A DNA stretch of 64,000 nt from JBBROS01 sp963792675 (GTDB lineage Bacteria > Pseudomonadota > Alphaproteobacteria > Acetobacterales > Acetobacteraceae). Of this stretch, positions 7,866 to 15,575 are shown in pieces. Numbering within the stretch: the first letter of the stretch is position 1; every line of letters begins with the position of its first letter. The notes below the pieces were generated by a model that saw only the letters and a program-made list of their open reading frames with translations, was not told where the DNA came from and made no database searches. Where the stretch lies: NCBI GenBank assembly GCA_963792675.1, contig CAWBWT010000002.1, forward strand, positions 2,852,001-2,916,000. The letters are read 5' to 3'. The position numbers were made by a program, and so were the translations under genes.

Positions 7866-8834
7866 ATGGCGAGGACGATCCTGTGGCGGCTGCTCTACGC
7901 CCTGCCGATCGGGTTCGGGGTCAGCCTGGTGTGCTTCATGCTGGTCTACCTCGCACCCGGCGACCCGTTGCAGACGGTGCTGCCGCCCGACGCCAACGCC
8001 GAGATGATCGAGATCGTCAAGCGCGCCTATGGCTTCGACAAGCCGTTGCCGGTGCAGTTCGTGAATTGGCTGTGGCGGGCGGTGCACGGCGACTTCGGCC
8101 TGTCAGTGGCGACACGGCAGCCGGTGTCGCTGGAAGTGGGCGGCGCGCTGGTCAACACGCTGGAGCTGGCGATCTTCGCGGTGCCGCTGTCCTTCGTGAT
8201 CGGCGCCGGGCTCGGCACCATCGCCGGCTGCGTGCAGCCGACCCGGCTTGGCCGCGCGCTCGACCGGCTGGTGACAGGGACGGCGGTGATGGGGGTCAGC
8301 GTCCCCAACTATTGGCTCGGCCTGGTGATGGTGATCGTGTTCGCGGTCGAGCTGTCCTGGCTGCCGGCGTCGGGGATGGGTGCCAACGGCTCCGACCATT
8401 TCTCCGCGTTCCATGCCGACGATCTACGCTATCTGGTGCTGCCGGTGTTCACGCTGGCGATGGTGCCGGTGGGCATCATCGCCCGCACCACCCGGGCGGC
8501 CGTGCTCGAGGTGCGCAGCCAGGATTTCGTCACCACGCTGCGGGCGAAGGGGCTCGGCGAATGGGCGGTGGTGCGGCATGTGCTGAAGAATGCCGCCCCC
8601 GGCATGCTGGCGGTGATGGGGCTGCAGTTCGGCTATTTGATGGGCGGCTCGATCCTGGTCGAGCCGGTGTTCGCCTGGCCCGGCTCCGGCACGCTGCTCG
8701 GCCGCGCCATCGTCAATCGCGACGTGCCGGTGCTGCAGGGCGCGATCCTGTGCCTGTCGCTCATTTTCGTGGCCACCAATCTGGTGGTGGACCTGATGCA
8801 GGCGGCGATCGACCCGCGGGTCCGTCGCGGTTGA
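7866..8834 (+). CDS. Dipeptide ABC transporter permease, DppB-like
   Basis: Inner-membrane permease of the BPD_transp_1 family, 322 residues, with six predicted hydrophobic segments. Typical DppB/OppB features are the N-terminal ILWRLLYALPIGFGVSLV helix, the LAPGDP segment, and the EAA-like loop region DFVTTLRAKGLGEWAV that contacts the ATPase. It starts 7 bases after the binding-protein stop and pairs with the following DppC-like gene. Confidence 0.93.
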   Translation: MARTILWRLLYALPIGFGVSLVCFMLVYLAPGDPLQTVLPPDANAEMIEIVKRAYGFDKPLPVQFVNWLWRAVHGDFGLSVATRQPVSLEVGGALVNTLELAIFAVPLSFVIGAGLGTIAGCVQPTRLGRALDRLVTGTAVMGVSVPNYWLGLVMVIVFAVELSWLPASGMGANGSDHFSAFHADDLRYLVLPVFTLAMVPVGIIARTTRAAVLEVRSQDFVTTLRAKGLGEWAVVRHVLKNAAPGMLAVMGLQFGYLMGGSILVEPVFAWPGSGTLLGRAIVNRDVPVLQGAILCLSLIFVATNLVVDLMQAAIDPRVRRG

Positions 8835-8876
8835 GCGCGCTTCTGGGTGCTTTCGCTTGAGCGCGCTTCTGAGTGC
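8831..8876 (+). repeat. Short tandem duplication at a gene junction
   Basis: TTGAGCGCGCTTCTGGGTGC at 8831-8850 is repeated at 8857-8876 with one mismatch (period 26). The first copy contains the stop codon of the DppB-like gene. The second lies just before the likely GTG start (8883) of the next permease. The duplication creates an alternative upstream in-frame GTG at 8847. Confidence 0.75.
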
Positions 8877-8882
8877 CTGGGC

Positions 8883-9785
8883 GTGAGCGGCGCTGACACG
8901 CTCACCCTGCCGTCGGCCGCGGCCGGACGCCGCCCCGCGGCCGCGCCGGGCTATTGGGGCATGGTCGGGCGGCGGCTGCGGCGCGATCCGGTCACGGTGG
9001 TGTTCTGCCTGCTGATGCTGGCGATCGTGCTGGCGGCGGTGTTCGCGCCGCTGCTGGCACCGTTCGACCCCTACAAGGAAAGCGTGCTGCTCCGTCTCAA
9101 GCCGTTCGGCTACCGCGGACATTGGCTCGGCACCGACGAGCTTGGCCGCGACATCCTGACCCGGCTGCTGTACGGAGGCCAGACGTCGCTGCTGATGGGC
9201 GTGGTTCCGGTGATCGTCGCCGGCGTAATCGGCGGCACGCTGGGCGTGGTGGCCGGCTACGCCAGCGGCTGGGTCGGCACGCTGATCATGCGCACGATGG
9301 ACGTGTTCTATGCGTTCCCGTCGGTGCTGCTGGCGGTCGCGATCTCGGGCGCGATGGGCGGCGGCATGCTGAACGGCATGATCGCGCTGGCGCTCGTGTT
9401 CATCCCGGCGGTGTGCCGGGTCGCGGAAACGGCGACGACGCAGGTGCGCAACCTCGACTTCGTGGAGGCGGCGCGGGCGACCGGCGCCGGGCATCTGATG
9501 ATCGTGCGCTACCATCTGCTGGGCAACGTGCTGGCGCCGGTGCTGGTCTATGCGTCGAGCCTGGTCAGCGTGTCGATCCTGCTGGCGTCGGGGTTGTCGT
9601 TCCTGGGCCTCGGCGTGCGGCCGCCGATTCCGGATTGGGGGCTGATGCTGAGCACACTGCGGCAGGCGATCTACGTGCAGCCCTGGGTCTGTGCGATCCC
9701 CGGCGTGGCGATCTTCCTGACCAGCATGTGCTTCAACCTGGTCAGCGACGGTCTGCGCTCGGCCATGGACGTGCGGGTACGCTGA
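8883..9785 (+). CDS. Dipeptide ABC transporter permease, DppC-like
   Basis: Second inner-membrane subunit. It has a cytoplasmic N-terminus with the LRRDPVTVVFCLLMLA first helix (OppC_N type), the GTDELGRDILTRLLYGGQTSL motif characteristic of DppC/OppC, and the EAARATGAGHLMIVRYHLLGN coupling loop. I choose the GTG at 8883 (MSGADTL...); a GTG at 8847 would add 12 residues translated from the tandem duplication. The product is 300 residues, normal for the family. Confidence 0.92.
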   Translation: MSGADTLTLPSAAAGRRPAAAPGYWGMVGRRLRRDPVTVVFCLLMLAIVLAAVFAPLLAPFDPYKESVLLRLKPFGYRGHWLGTDELGRDILTRLLYGGQTSLLMGVVPVIVAGVIGGTLGVVAGYASGWVGTLIMRTMDVFYAFPSVLLAVAISGAMGGGMLNGMIALALVFIPAVCRVAETATTQVRNLDFVEAARATGAGHLMIVRYHLLGNVLAPVLVYASSLVSVSILLASGLSFLGLGVRPPIPDWGLMLSTLRQAIYVQPWVCAIPGVAIFLTSMCFNLVSDGLRSAMDVRVR

Positions 9786-9815
9786 TGACACGGCCCGCGT
9801 CCTTGCCGCCCCTCC

Positions 9816-9903
9816 CGCCCACGTCATTCCCGGACCTGATCCGGGGATCTCTCGCCCGCCGGAACATCCGCGCCCCCGCGTCCCGGGACGGTCGGGGGCG
9901 CCG
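9816..9903. repeat. REP-like palindromic element (copy 1)
   Basis: A 121-base gap between the permease and ATPase genes holds GTCATTCCCGGACCTGATCCGGGGATC (about 9821-9848), whose arms CCCGGA and TCCGGG can form a hairpin, followed by a second, weaker inverted copy. The same core recurs near 15416 and 19128. It probably lies within the operon transcript. Confidence 0.7.
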
Positions 9904-9906
9904 GAC

Positions 9907-10935
9907 ATGAGCGCCGCCGTGAGTCAGGACCGTGGCGGGCCGGCGCAGCCGATGCTGATCGCCGACAACCTGCGGAAACACTTTCCGCTGGCGGGCGGCG
10001 GCGCAGTGCGGGCCGTGGACGGCATCTCGTTCACCGTCGCCAAAGGCGAAACGCTCGGCGTCGTCGGCGAGAGCGGCTGCGGCAAGAGCACGCTGGCGCG
10101 CCTGCTGCTGCACCTGATCGAGCCCGACCACGGCGAACTCGTGTTCGACGGCGAGCAGGTCGGCGCGACCGGCGGGATCAGCCTCAGAAGCCTCCGGCGT
10201 CAGGCACAGATGGTGTTCCAGGATTCCGCCAGCTCGCTCAACCCGCGTATGCCGGTGCGGGACAGCGTCGCGTTCGGGCCGCTGGTGCTCGGCCGCACCC
10301 GGCGCCAAGCCGCCGAGGAAGCCAACGAGGCGCTGCGCCGGGTCGGCCTCGACCCGATGCTGTTCGGCCCCCGCTACCCGCACGAGCTTTCGGGCGGGCA
10401 GAAGCAGCGGGTCAACATCGCCCGCGCGCTCGCGCTGCAGCCGCGCCTCGTGATCCTGGACGAGGCGGTGTCCGCGCTCGACAAGTCGGTCGAGGCGCAG
10501 GTGCTGAACCTGCTCGCCTCGCTCAAGCGCCAGTTCGGCCTCACCTACGTGTTCATCAGCCACGACCTCGCCGTGGTGCGGCACGTCAGCGACCGGGTGC
10601 TGGTGATGTATCTCGGCTGCGTGGCCGAGAGCGGTCCGGCCGACCAGGTTTTTGCCCAGCCCTTGCACCCCTACACGCGCGCCCTGCTCGCCTCCCGGCT
10701 CAGCATGGACCCCGATCACCGGGTCGAGGCGGCGCCGATCACCGGCGACCCGCCCTCGCCGGCCAACCCGCCCAGCGGCTGCCGCTTCCGCACTCGCTGC
10801 CCGCACGCCGAACCGGTCTGCGCCGAGCACGCGCCGACGCCCCCCGGCCGTATCGGCCACGACGCCGCCTGTCACATGCTGCGCCCCGGCTCCGGCCACT
10901 CCGAAGCCAGGGCGGCAGCCCAGGTCGCCGCATGA
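9907..10935 (+). CDS. Dipeptide ABC transporter ATPase, DppF-like
   Basis: ATP-binding subunit, 342 residues. It has Walker A GESGCGKST, Q-loop MVFQD, signature LSGGQKQRVNIARAL, Walker B LVILDEAVSALD and H-loop FISHDLAVV. The C-terminal oligopeptide-transporter extension carries CRFRTRCPHAEPVC, a cysteine-rich segment of the Dpp/Opp ATPases that may hold an Fe-S cluster. The D-loop start DEAVSALD instead of DEPTSALD is a mild variant. Its ATGA stop/start overlap with the next gene indicates coupling. In most dpp operons the D gene precedes F; here the order is reversed. Confidence 0.93.
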   Translation: MSAAVSQDRGGPAQPMLIADNLRKHFPLAGGGAVRAVDGISFTVAKGETLGVVGESGCGKSTLARLLLHLIEPDHGELVFDGEQVGATGGISLRSLRRQAQMVFQDSASSLNPRMPVRDSVAFGPLVLGRTRRQAAEEANEALRRVGLDPMLFGPRYPHELSGGQKQRVNIARALALQPRLVILDEAVSALDKSVEAQVLNLLASLKRQFGLTYVFISHDLAVVRHVSDRVLVMYLGCVAESGPADQVFAQPLHPYTRALLASRLSMDPDHRVEAAPITGDPPSPANPPSGCRFRTRCPHAEPVCAEHAPTPPGRIGHDAACHMLRPGSGHSEARAAAQVAA

Positions 10936-11900
10936 CGCCGCTCGCCCAGCTCGACGACCTGCGGGTCCAGTTCGGCACGGGCCGCGACGCGGTCGAGGCG
11001 GTGCGCGGCGTCAGCCTGCAGGTGATGCCCGGCGAGGTGCTGTGCCTGCTCGGCGAGAGCGGCTCGGGGAAGTCCGTGTCGATGCGGGCCTTGATGCGCC
11101 TGCTGCCGCCGCAAGCGCGCATCACGGGCGGCGTGCGGGTCGAGGGGCAGGACGTGATGTCCCTGTCGGGCCAGGCGCTGCGCGACCTGCGCGGCGGCGC
11201 CGCGGCGATGATCTTTCAGGAGCCGATGACCGCGCTCGACCCCGTTTACACGGTCGGCCAGCAGATCGGGGAGAGCGTGCTCCGCCATCTCGGCGGCACC
11301 AAGGCAGCCGCGCGGGCGCGGGCGCTCGAGGTGCTTGAGCTGGTCCGCGTGCCTGACGCGGCGCGGCGGCTCGACGCCTATCCGCACCAGTTGAGCGGCG
11401 GCCTGCGACAGCGCGTGGTGATCGCGATGGCGCTGTCCTGCCGCCCGCGACTGTTGCTGGCCGACGAGCCGACCACGGCGCTCGACGCCACGGTGCAGAT
11501 CCAGGTCCTGGTGCTGCTGCGCGAGCTGCAGCGGGAGCTTGGCATGGGCGTGGTGATCGTGACGCATGATCTGGGCGTGGCGGCCGAGGTCGCCGACCGC
11601 GTGGCGGTGATGTATGCCGGGCAGATCGTCGAGCAGGGGCCAGTGCGCGACGTGCTGCGCCATCCCGCGCACCCCTACACGCAAGGCCTGCTGGCGTCGG
11701 TGATCCGCGAGGGGGGCGCCGAGATCCCGGCGATCCCCGGCGCGCCGCCCGATCTGCGCCGCCCGCCGCCCGGCTGCGCCTTCGCGCCGCGCTGTCCGCA
11801 GGCGATCGAGGCGTGCGTCGCCGGCGTCCCGGAGGAACGAGCGATTGCGCTCGGCAGGACGGCGCGTTGTATTCGGGTGGAAGAAAGATTGGCTGCGTGA
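10932..11900 (+). CDS. Dipeptide ABC transporter ATPase, DppD-like
   Basis: Second ATPase, 322 residues. It has Walker A GESGSGKSV, Q-loop MIFQEPMTALDP, signature LSGGLRQRVVIAMAL, Walker B LLLADEPTTALDAT and H-loop IVTHDLGVA, then the C-terminal CAFAPRCPQAIEAC motif. The sequence LSGGLRQR replaces the usual LSGGMRQR. It would dimerise with the preceding ATPase and energise the two permeases. It is the last transport gene before the hydrolase part of the operon. Confidence 0.93.
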   Translation: MTPLAQLDDLRVQFGTGRDAVEAVRGVSLQVMPGEVLCLLGESGSGKSVSMRALMRLLPPQARITGGVRVEGQDVMSLSGQALRDLRGGAAAMIFQEPMTALDPVYTVGQQIGESVLRHLGGTKAAARARALEVLELVRVPDAARRLDAYPHQLSGGLRQRVVIAMALSCRPRLLLADEPTTALDATVQIQVLVLLRELQRELGMGVVIVTHDLGVAAEVADRVAVMYAGQIVEQGPVRDVLRHPAHPYTQGLLASVIREGGAEIPAIPGAPPDLRRPPPGCAFAPRCPQAIEACVAGVPEERAIALGRTARCIRVEERLAA

Positions 11901-11955
11901 TCCAAGGGGCTCTGCCCCTTGACCCCGGCAAAGGCAGGGCCTTTGCAATCCCATT
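11901..11955. repeat. Palindromic intergenic repeat
   Basis: The 148-base gap before the isochorismatase-like gene holds two adjacent hairpins: AAGGGGCTCTGCCCCTT (11904-11920) and AAAGGCAGGGCCTTT (11930-11944). I recall closely similar dispersed sequences from Rhodospirillales genomes, but that is memory, not a search. The first hairpin sits three bases after an ATPase stop and could also slow or terminate transcription, though it lacks a T tract. Confidence 0.65.
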
Positions 11956-12048
11956 GTATGCGGGTCTGGGGCGGCTCGCCCCGTCACGCGAGAGCGTGCT
12001 GCGCACGACGGGTTCAGGCCGGCGCCCGCCTTTCTCAAGGAGATCCAT

Positions 12049-12762
12049 ATGGAATTCGGAACCATGGCCGGCGTCGAGATGCCCGACTGGGCTATCGAGC
12101 GCGCCACCGGCCGTCGCGGCACCGCCCACCCCTTCGCCGACCTCACGCCGCAGACGACCGCACTGGTGGTGATCGACCTCCAGGTCGGCTTCATGCACGA
12201 GCGCGGCGGCTACATGGCCTGCGCTGCGGCGATCGACGTCGTGCCGAACGTGAACCGTCTGGCGGGCGCGCTGCGCGACGCCGGCGGCCTGGTCGCCTGG
12301 GTGCAGAACACCCACGACGAGAGCTGTTTGCGACTGGACCGTGCAGCAGCGGATGAACACCGCCGAGGCGAACGCGCGCCGCAACGCCGCCATGAGCGTC
12401 GGCGCGCCGGGCCACGCGCTGTGGCCCGAGCTCGACGTGCGGCCAGAGGACGCGGTCGTGCTCAAGCGCCGCTACAGCGCCTTCATCCCCGGCACCTGCG
12501 ACCTGGCACCCATGCTGCGCGACCGCGGCATCGACACCGTTCTGATCGTCGGCACGCTGACCAACGTCTGCTGCGAAAGCTCCGCCCGCGACGCCATGAT
12601 GCTCGACTTCCGCACGGTCATGGTCAGCGACGGCTGCGCGACCACTTCGGCCGAGGAGCACAACGCCTCGCTCGCCGCGTTCTACGCCACGTTCGGCGAC
12701 GTGCATGGACACCGAGTTCATCGTCTCGCGCATGGCGACGGGAACAGGCGCGCGCGGCGTGA
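12049..12762 (+). pseudogene. Isochorismatase-like cysteine hydrolase, three apparent one-base insertions
   Basis: Amidohydrolase of the isochorismatase/nicotinamidase/biuret hydrolase superfamily. The catalytic Asp (VVIDLQVGF), Lys (LKRRYSAF) and nucleophilic Cys (TNVCCESSARDA) are all present, but in different frames. Extra bases near 12327-12329, 12704 and 12732 carry the reading through frames 1, 2, 3 and back to 1, where it ends as RREQARAA at a TGA overlapping the next GTG. Three insertions keep the total length a multiple of three. A strong AAGGAGAT ribosome site lies 5 bases before the ATG. Place in the operon suggests hydrolysis of an imported amide; the substrate is unknown. Confidence 0.85.
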
Positions 12763-13757
12763 AACCGAAGGTCGCGTTCATCGGCACCGGTGGCACCATC
12801 TCGTCGGTCGGCCGTGATCCCCTGGACGTGCAGGATTATGCCGCCAGCGGCCACGCCCGGCTGCATGCCGACGAGATCGTCGCGCTGTTCCCGCCATTGG
12901 CCGCGATCGCCGACATCATCCCGATCCGCTACGACAACATCGTCAGCCCCGGCATCGGCTTCGCCGAATGGCGCGGCCTCGTGCTCGCCTGCGACCAGGC
13001 GGTGGCGGAGCACCCGGACCTCGCCGGCATCGTCATCGGCCACGGCACCGCCTCGCTGGAGGAGACCGCCTATGCGCTGAACCTTGCGGTCAAGGTGGAC
13101 GTGCCCGTGGTGCTGGTCGGGTCGCAACGGCCATCGAGCGCCATGGGCACCGACGCCGGCACGAACCTCGCCGCCGCCATCCGCACCGCCGCCAGCCCGG
13201 CCTCCCGCGGGATGGGCGTGCTGGTGGTGCTGAACGACGAGATCCAGGCGGCGCGCGAGGTGACCAAGACCAGCACGTTCCGGCTGCAGACGTTCCGGAC
13301 GCCCGACTTCGGCGTGCTCGGCCACGCCGACGCCGACCGCGTGGCGTTCTACCGGGCGCCGCTGCGCAAGCGAGCGCCGGACACGGCGTTCGACATCCGC
13401 GGGCTCGAGGCCTTGCCGCGGGTGGACATCGCCTACGCTTATGCCGGGTCGGACGGCATGGCGGTGCGGGCCTTCGTCGCGGCGGGTGCGCGGGGCATCG
13501 TCTCGGCCGGCTTCGCACCGAGCTTCCCGACCCCGGCCGATGCCGAAGCGCTGGCCGAGGCGGTGCAGGGCGGCGTGGTGGTAGCGCTGTCGACCCGGGC
13601 CGGCAGCGGCCGGGTGTTTCCCGGCACCCGCGCCCGCGGCAACGGCTTCGTCAGCGCCGACAACCTCAACCCGCAGAAGGCGCGCATCCTGCTGGCCATG
13701 GCGCTGACGATCACCCCCGACCCGGCGGAGATTGCCGAATTGTTCAAGACCTACTGA
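12759..13757 (+). CDS. Asparaginase/glutaminase family protein
   Basis: Hydrolyses an amide to the acid and ammonia; 332 residues. It has the first active-site threonine motif FIGTGGTISSVG at the N-terminus, the second motif GIVIGHGTASLEETAYAL around residue 90, and VVLVGSQRPSSAMGTDAGTNLAAAI, all in the type of the bacterial L-asparaginase family. The GTG at 12759 overlaps the upstream stop (GTGA) and puts the motif at the N-terminus. An in-frame ATG at 12705 is more likely part of the preceding gene. Substrate specificity could differ from asparagine given the neighbours. Confidence 0.9.
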   Translation: MKPKVAFIGTGGTISSVGRDPLDVQDYAASGHARLHADEIVALFPPLAAIADIIPIRYDNIVSPGIGFAEWRGLVLACDQAVAEHPDLAGIVIGHGTASLEETAYALNLAVKVDVPVVLVGSQRPSSAMGTDAGTNLAAAIRTAASPASRGMGVLVVLNDEIQAAREVTKTSTFRLQTFRTPDFGVLGHADADRVAFYRAPLRKRAPDTAFDIRGLEALPRVDIAYAYAGSDGMAVRAFVAAGARGIVSAGFAPSFPTPADAEALAEAVQGGVVVALSTRAGSGRVFPGTRARGNGFVSADNLNPQKARILLAMALTITPDPAEIAELFKTY

Positions 13758-13766
13758 GGAGCCGAG

Positions 13767-13964
13767 ATGAGCGACGATTTCCTGGCAGCCACGGAGGCAT
13801 CGATTGCCGCCTGGCACGGCATCCATGTTCCGAACGAGGCCGGGCGGCGGCTGGCCGCGGACCTCGCCAACACCATCCGCGCCTTCGAGGCGCAGCGGGC
13901 CAGGCTCCGCTTCGAGGACGAGCCGAGTTCGTTCGAGGCGGCGCTGCGGGATTGCAAGGAATGA
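13767..13964 (+). CDS. AtzG-like small protein (DUF4089 type)
   Basis: A 65-residue, probably all-helical protein lying immediately before an amidase and overlapping it by ATGA. Size and position match AtzG, the small subunit that stabilises the AtzE 1-carboxybiuret hydrolase in cyanuric acid catabolism. The pattern around LAADLANTIRAFEAQRARLRFEDEPSSF resembles that family (alternating AxxL positions, and a C-terminal DEPSSFEAAL close to the usual EPAxxF end). The ATG follows GAGGAGCC. It is likely an accessory subunit of the following amidase. Confidence 0.75.
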   Translation: MSDDFLAATEASIAAWHGIHVPNEAGRRLAADLANTIRAFEAQRARLRFEDEPSSFEAALRDCKE

Positions 13965-15380
13965 GCGCGCCCAACGAGCTGAGCCTGGTCGAGGCGGCCG
14001 ATGCAGTGCGCAGCGGCGCGGTCACGTCGGTCGGCGCTGCTGGAAGCCTGCCTGGCGGCGATCGACCGGCACGAGGACCGGATCAACGCCACCATCTGGA
14101 TCGACCGCGACGGCGCCATGCAGGCGGCCGAGGCGGCGGACCGCGCGTTAACGGCGGGCGGCGCGCTCGGGCCGCTGCACGGCGTGCCGCTGGCGCACAA
14201 GGACATGTACTACCAGGCCGGCAAGGTCAGCACCTGCGGCTCGCTGATCCGCGGCGAGTGGGTCGCGGAGAAGACGGCGACGGTGCTGGAGCGGCTGCAC
14301 GGTGCCGGGTCGATCACGTTCGCCGGGCTGAACATGGCGGAGTTCGCGCAGAACCCGACCGGGCACAACCGGCATCACGGCGACTGCCACAACCCCTGGA
14401 ACCTGCCCTACATCACCGGCGGCTCCTCGAGCGGATCGGGGGCCGCGGTGGCGTCGCGGTTCACCTTCGCGGCGCTCGGGTCGGACACCGGCGGCTCGAT
14501 CCGGCTGCCGGCCGCAGCGTGCGGCACGGTGGGGCTGAAGCCGACGCAGACGCGGGTCAGCCGCAGCGGGGTGATGCCGCTCAGCTTCTCCTGCGACAAT
14601 GTCGGCCCGCTCACCCGCACGGTGCGCGACTGCGCCCGCATCATGCGCGTGATCGCCGGCCGGGACGCGGCCGACCCGACCACGGCAGACGAGGCGGTGC
14701 CGGACTACGAAGCGGCGCTGACCGGCGATCTGTCCGGGGTGCGGATCGGGCTGGTGACCAATCCCGGCCTGATGGGCAGCGACGACGCCGTGGTCGCCGC
14801 GGTCGAGGCGGCCGCCGTCGTGCTGCGCGGCCGGGGCGCCGCGGTGGTGCCAATCACGCTGCCCTACATGGACGCGGTCTCGGCCTATGTCGGCGTGGTG
14901 TCGCGCTGCGAGGGGGCGACCATCCACGCCCGCTGGATGCGCGAGCAGCCGCAGGACTACGCCGTGCACCTGAGCGCCCGGCTCTACGCGGGCTACGCGA
15001 TCCCCGCGACCTACTACATCGAGGCGCTGTCCGCCCGCGGCCCGATGCTGCGCGCCTTCTGCGCCGAGGTTTTTTCTGGTGTGGACGCACTCGTGCTGCC
15101 GACGATCCCGACGATGCTGCCGACCCTGGCAGAGACGGACATCGATCACGGGCCGCCGGGAACCGAGGCGCGGTTCATGGCCGTCTCGGCCAACACGCGG
15201 CCGTTCAACTACCTCGGCCTGCCGGCGCTGAGTGTGAACTGCGGCCTCGATCCGAACGGCTGCCCGATCGGACTGCAGATCGTGGGCCGACCGTTCGCCG
15301 AAGCGCGCGTGCTGGCGATTGGCGACGCCTATCAGCGCGACACGGATTGGCACGCGCGCATGCCAACAGCGGTCACTTAG
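13961..15380 (+). pseudogene. Amidase signature enzyme (AtzE-like), one apparent extra base
   Basis: Amidase-signature hydrolase of about 472 residues after repair. Of the Ser-cisSer-Lys triad, the Lys is in LAHKDMYY, the cis-Ser in the GGSSSGSGAAVA stretch, and the nucleophile Ser in GSDTGGSIRLPAA. An extra base at about 14028-14034 separates the first 24 residues (MSAPNELSLVEAADAVRSGA...) from the rest (ALLEACLAAIDRHEDRINAT...). Coupling to an AtzG-like gene suggests a GatCA/AtzEG-type heteromeric hydrolase acting on a small amide such as a ureido compound; glutamyl-tRNA amidotransferase is unlikely because gatB is absent. Confidence 0.87.
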
Positions 15381-15415
15381 TTTGTGAGGCCACCCGACTT
15401 ACCAGCCGCCCAAAC

Positions 15416-15513
15416 CCACGTCATCCCCGGGCTTGACCCGGGGATCCGCTCCTCGCCGGAACCCGTCGCGCCACAGGGGCGAGATGGCCGGATCAAGTCC
15501 GGCCGTGACGTTG
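15416..15513. repeat. REP-like palindromic element (copy 2, bipartite)
   Basis: The 195-base gap between the convergent amidase and radical SAM genes holds GTCATCCCCGGGCTTGACCCGGGGATC (from about 15419) and, about 60 bases on, the inverted arm GGCCGGATCAAGTCCGGCC followed by GTGACG. The outer GTCAT and GTGACG ends are themselves nearly inverted. The CCCCGGG...CCCGGGG hairpin could also end transcription from both sides. Nothing else is visible here. Confidence 0.75.
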
Positions 15514-15575
15514 TTGGGGTCCGGTTGGGACGCCCCTGAAAGGGGCCTCGACGTGGTTCGGTGCGATAACCCGGG

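Noticed and set aside
12705..13757. Asparaginase with an 18-residue extension starting at 12705
   Set aside because: The extension reads MDTEFIVSRM, which fits the end of the isochorismatase-like protein; the GTG at 12759 overlaps its stop and starts at the asparaginase motif.
13961..15380. GatA subunit of glutamyl-tRNA amidotransferase
   Set aside because: No gatB or gatC nearby, and the AtzG-like partner and importer context fit a catabolic amidase better.
12968..15436. 822-codon plus-strand frame across the asparaginase and amidase genes
   Set aside because: Shifted frame of two genes whose motifs are in other frames; composition is typical of a GC-rich shadow.
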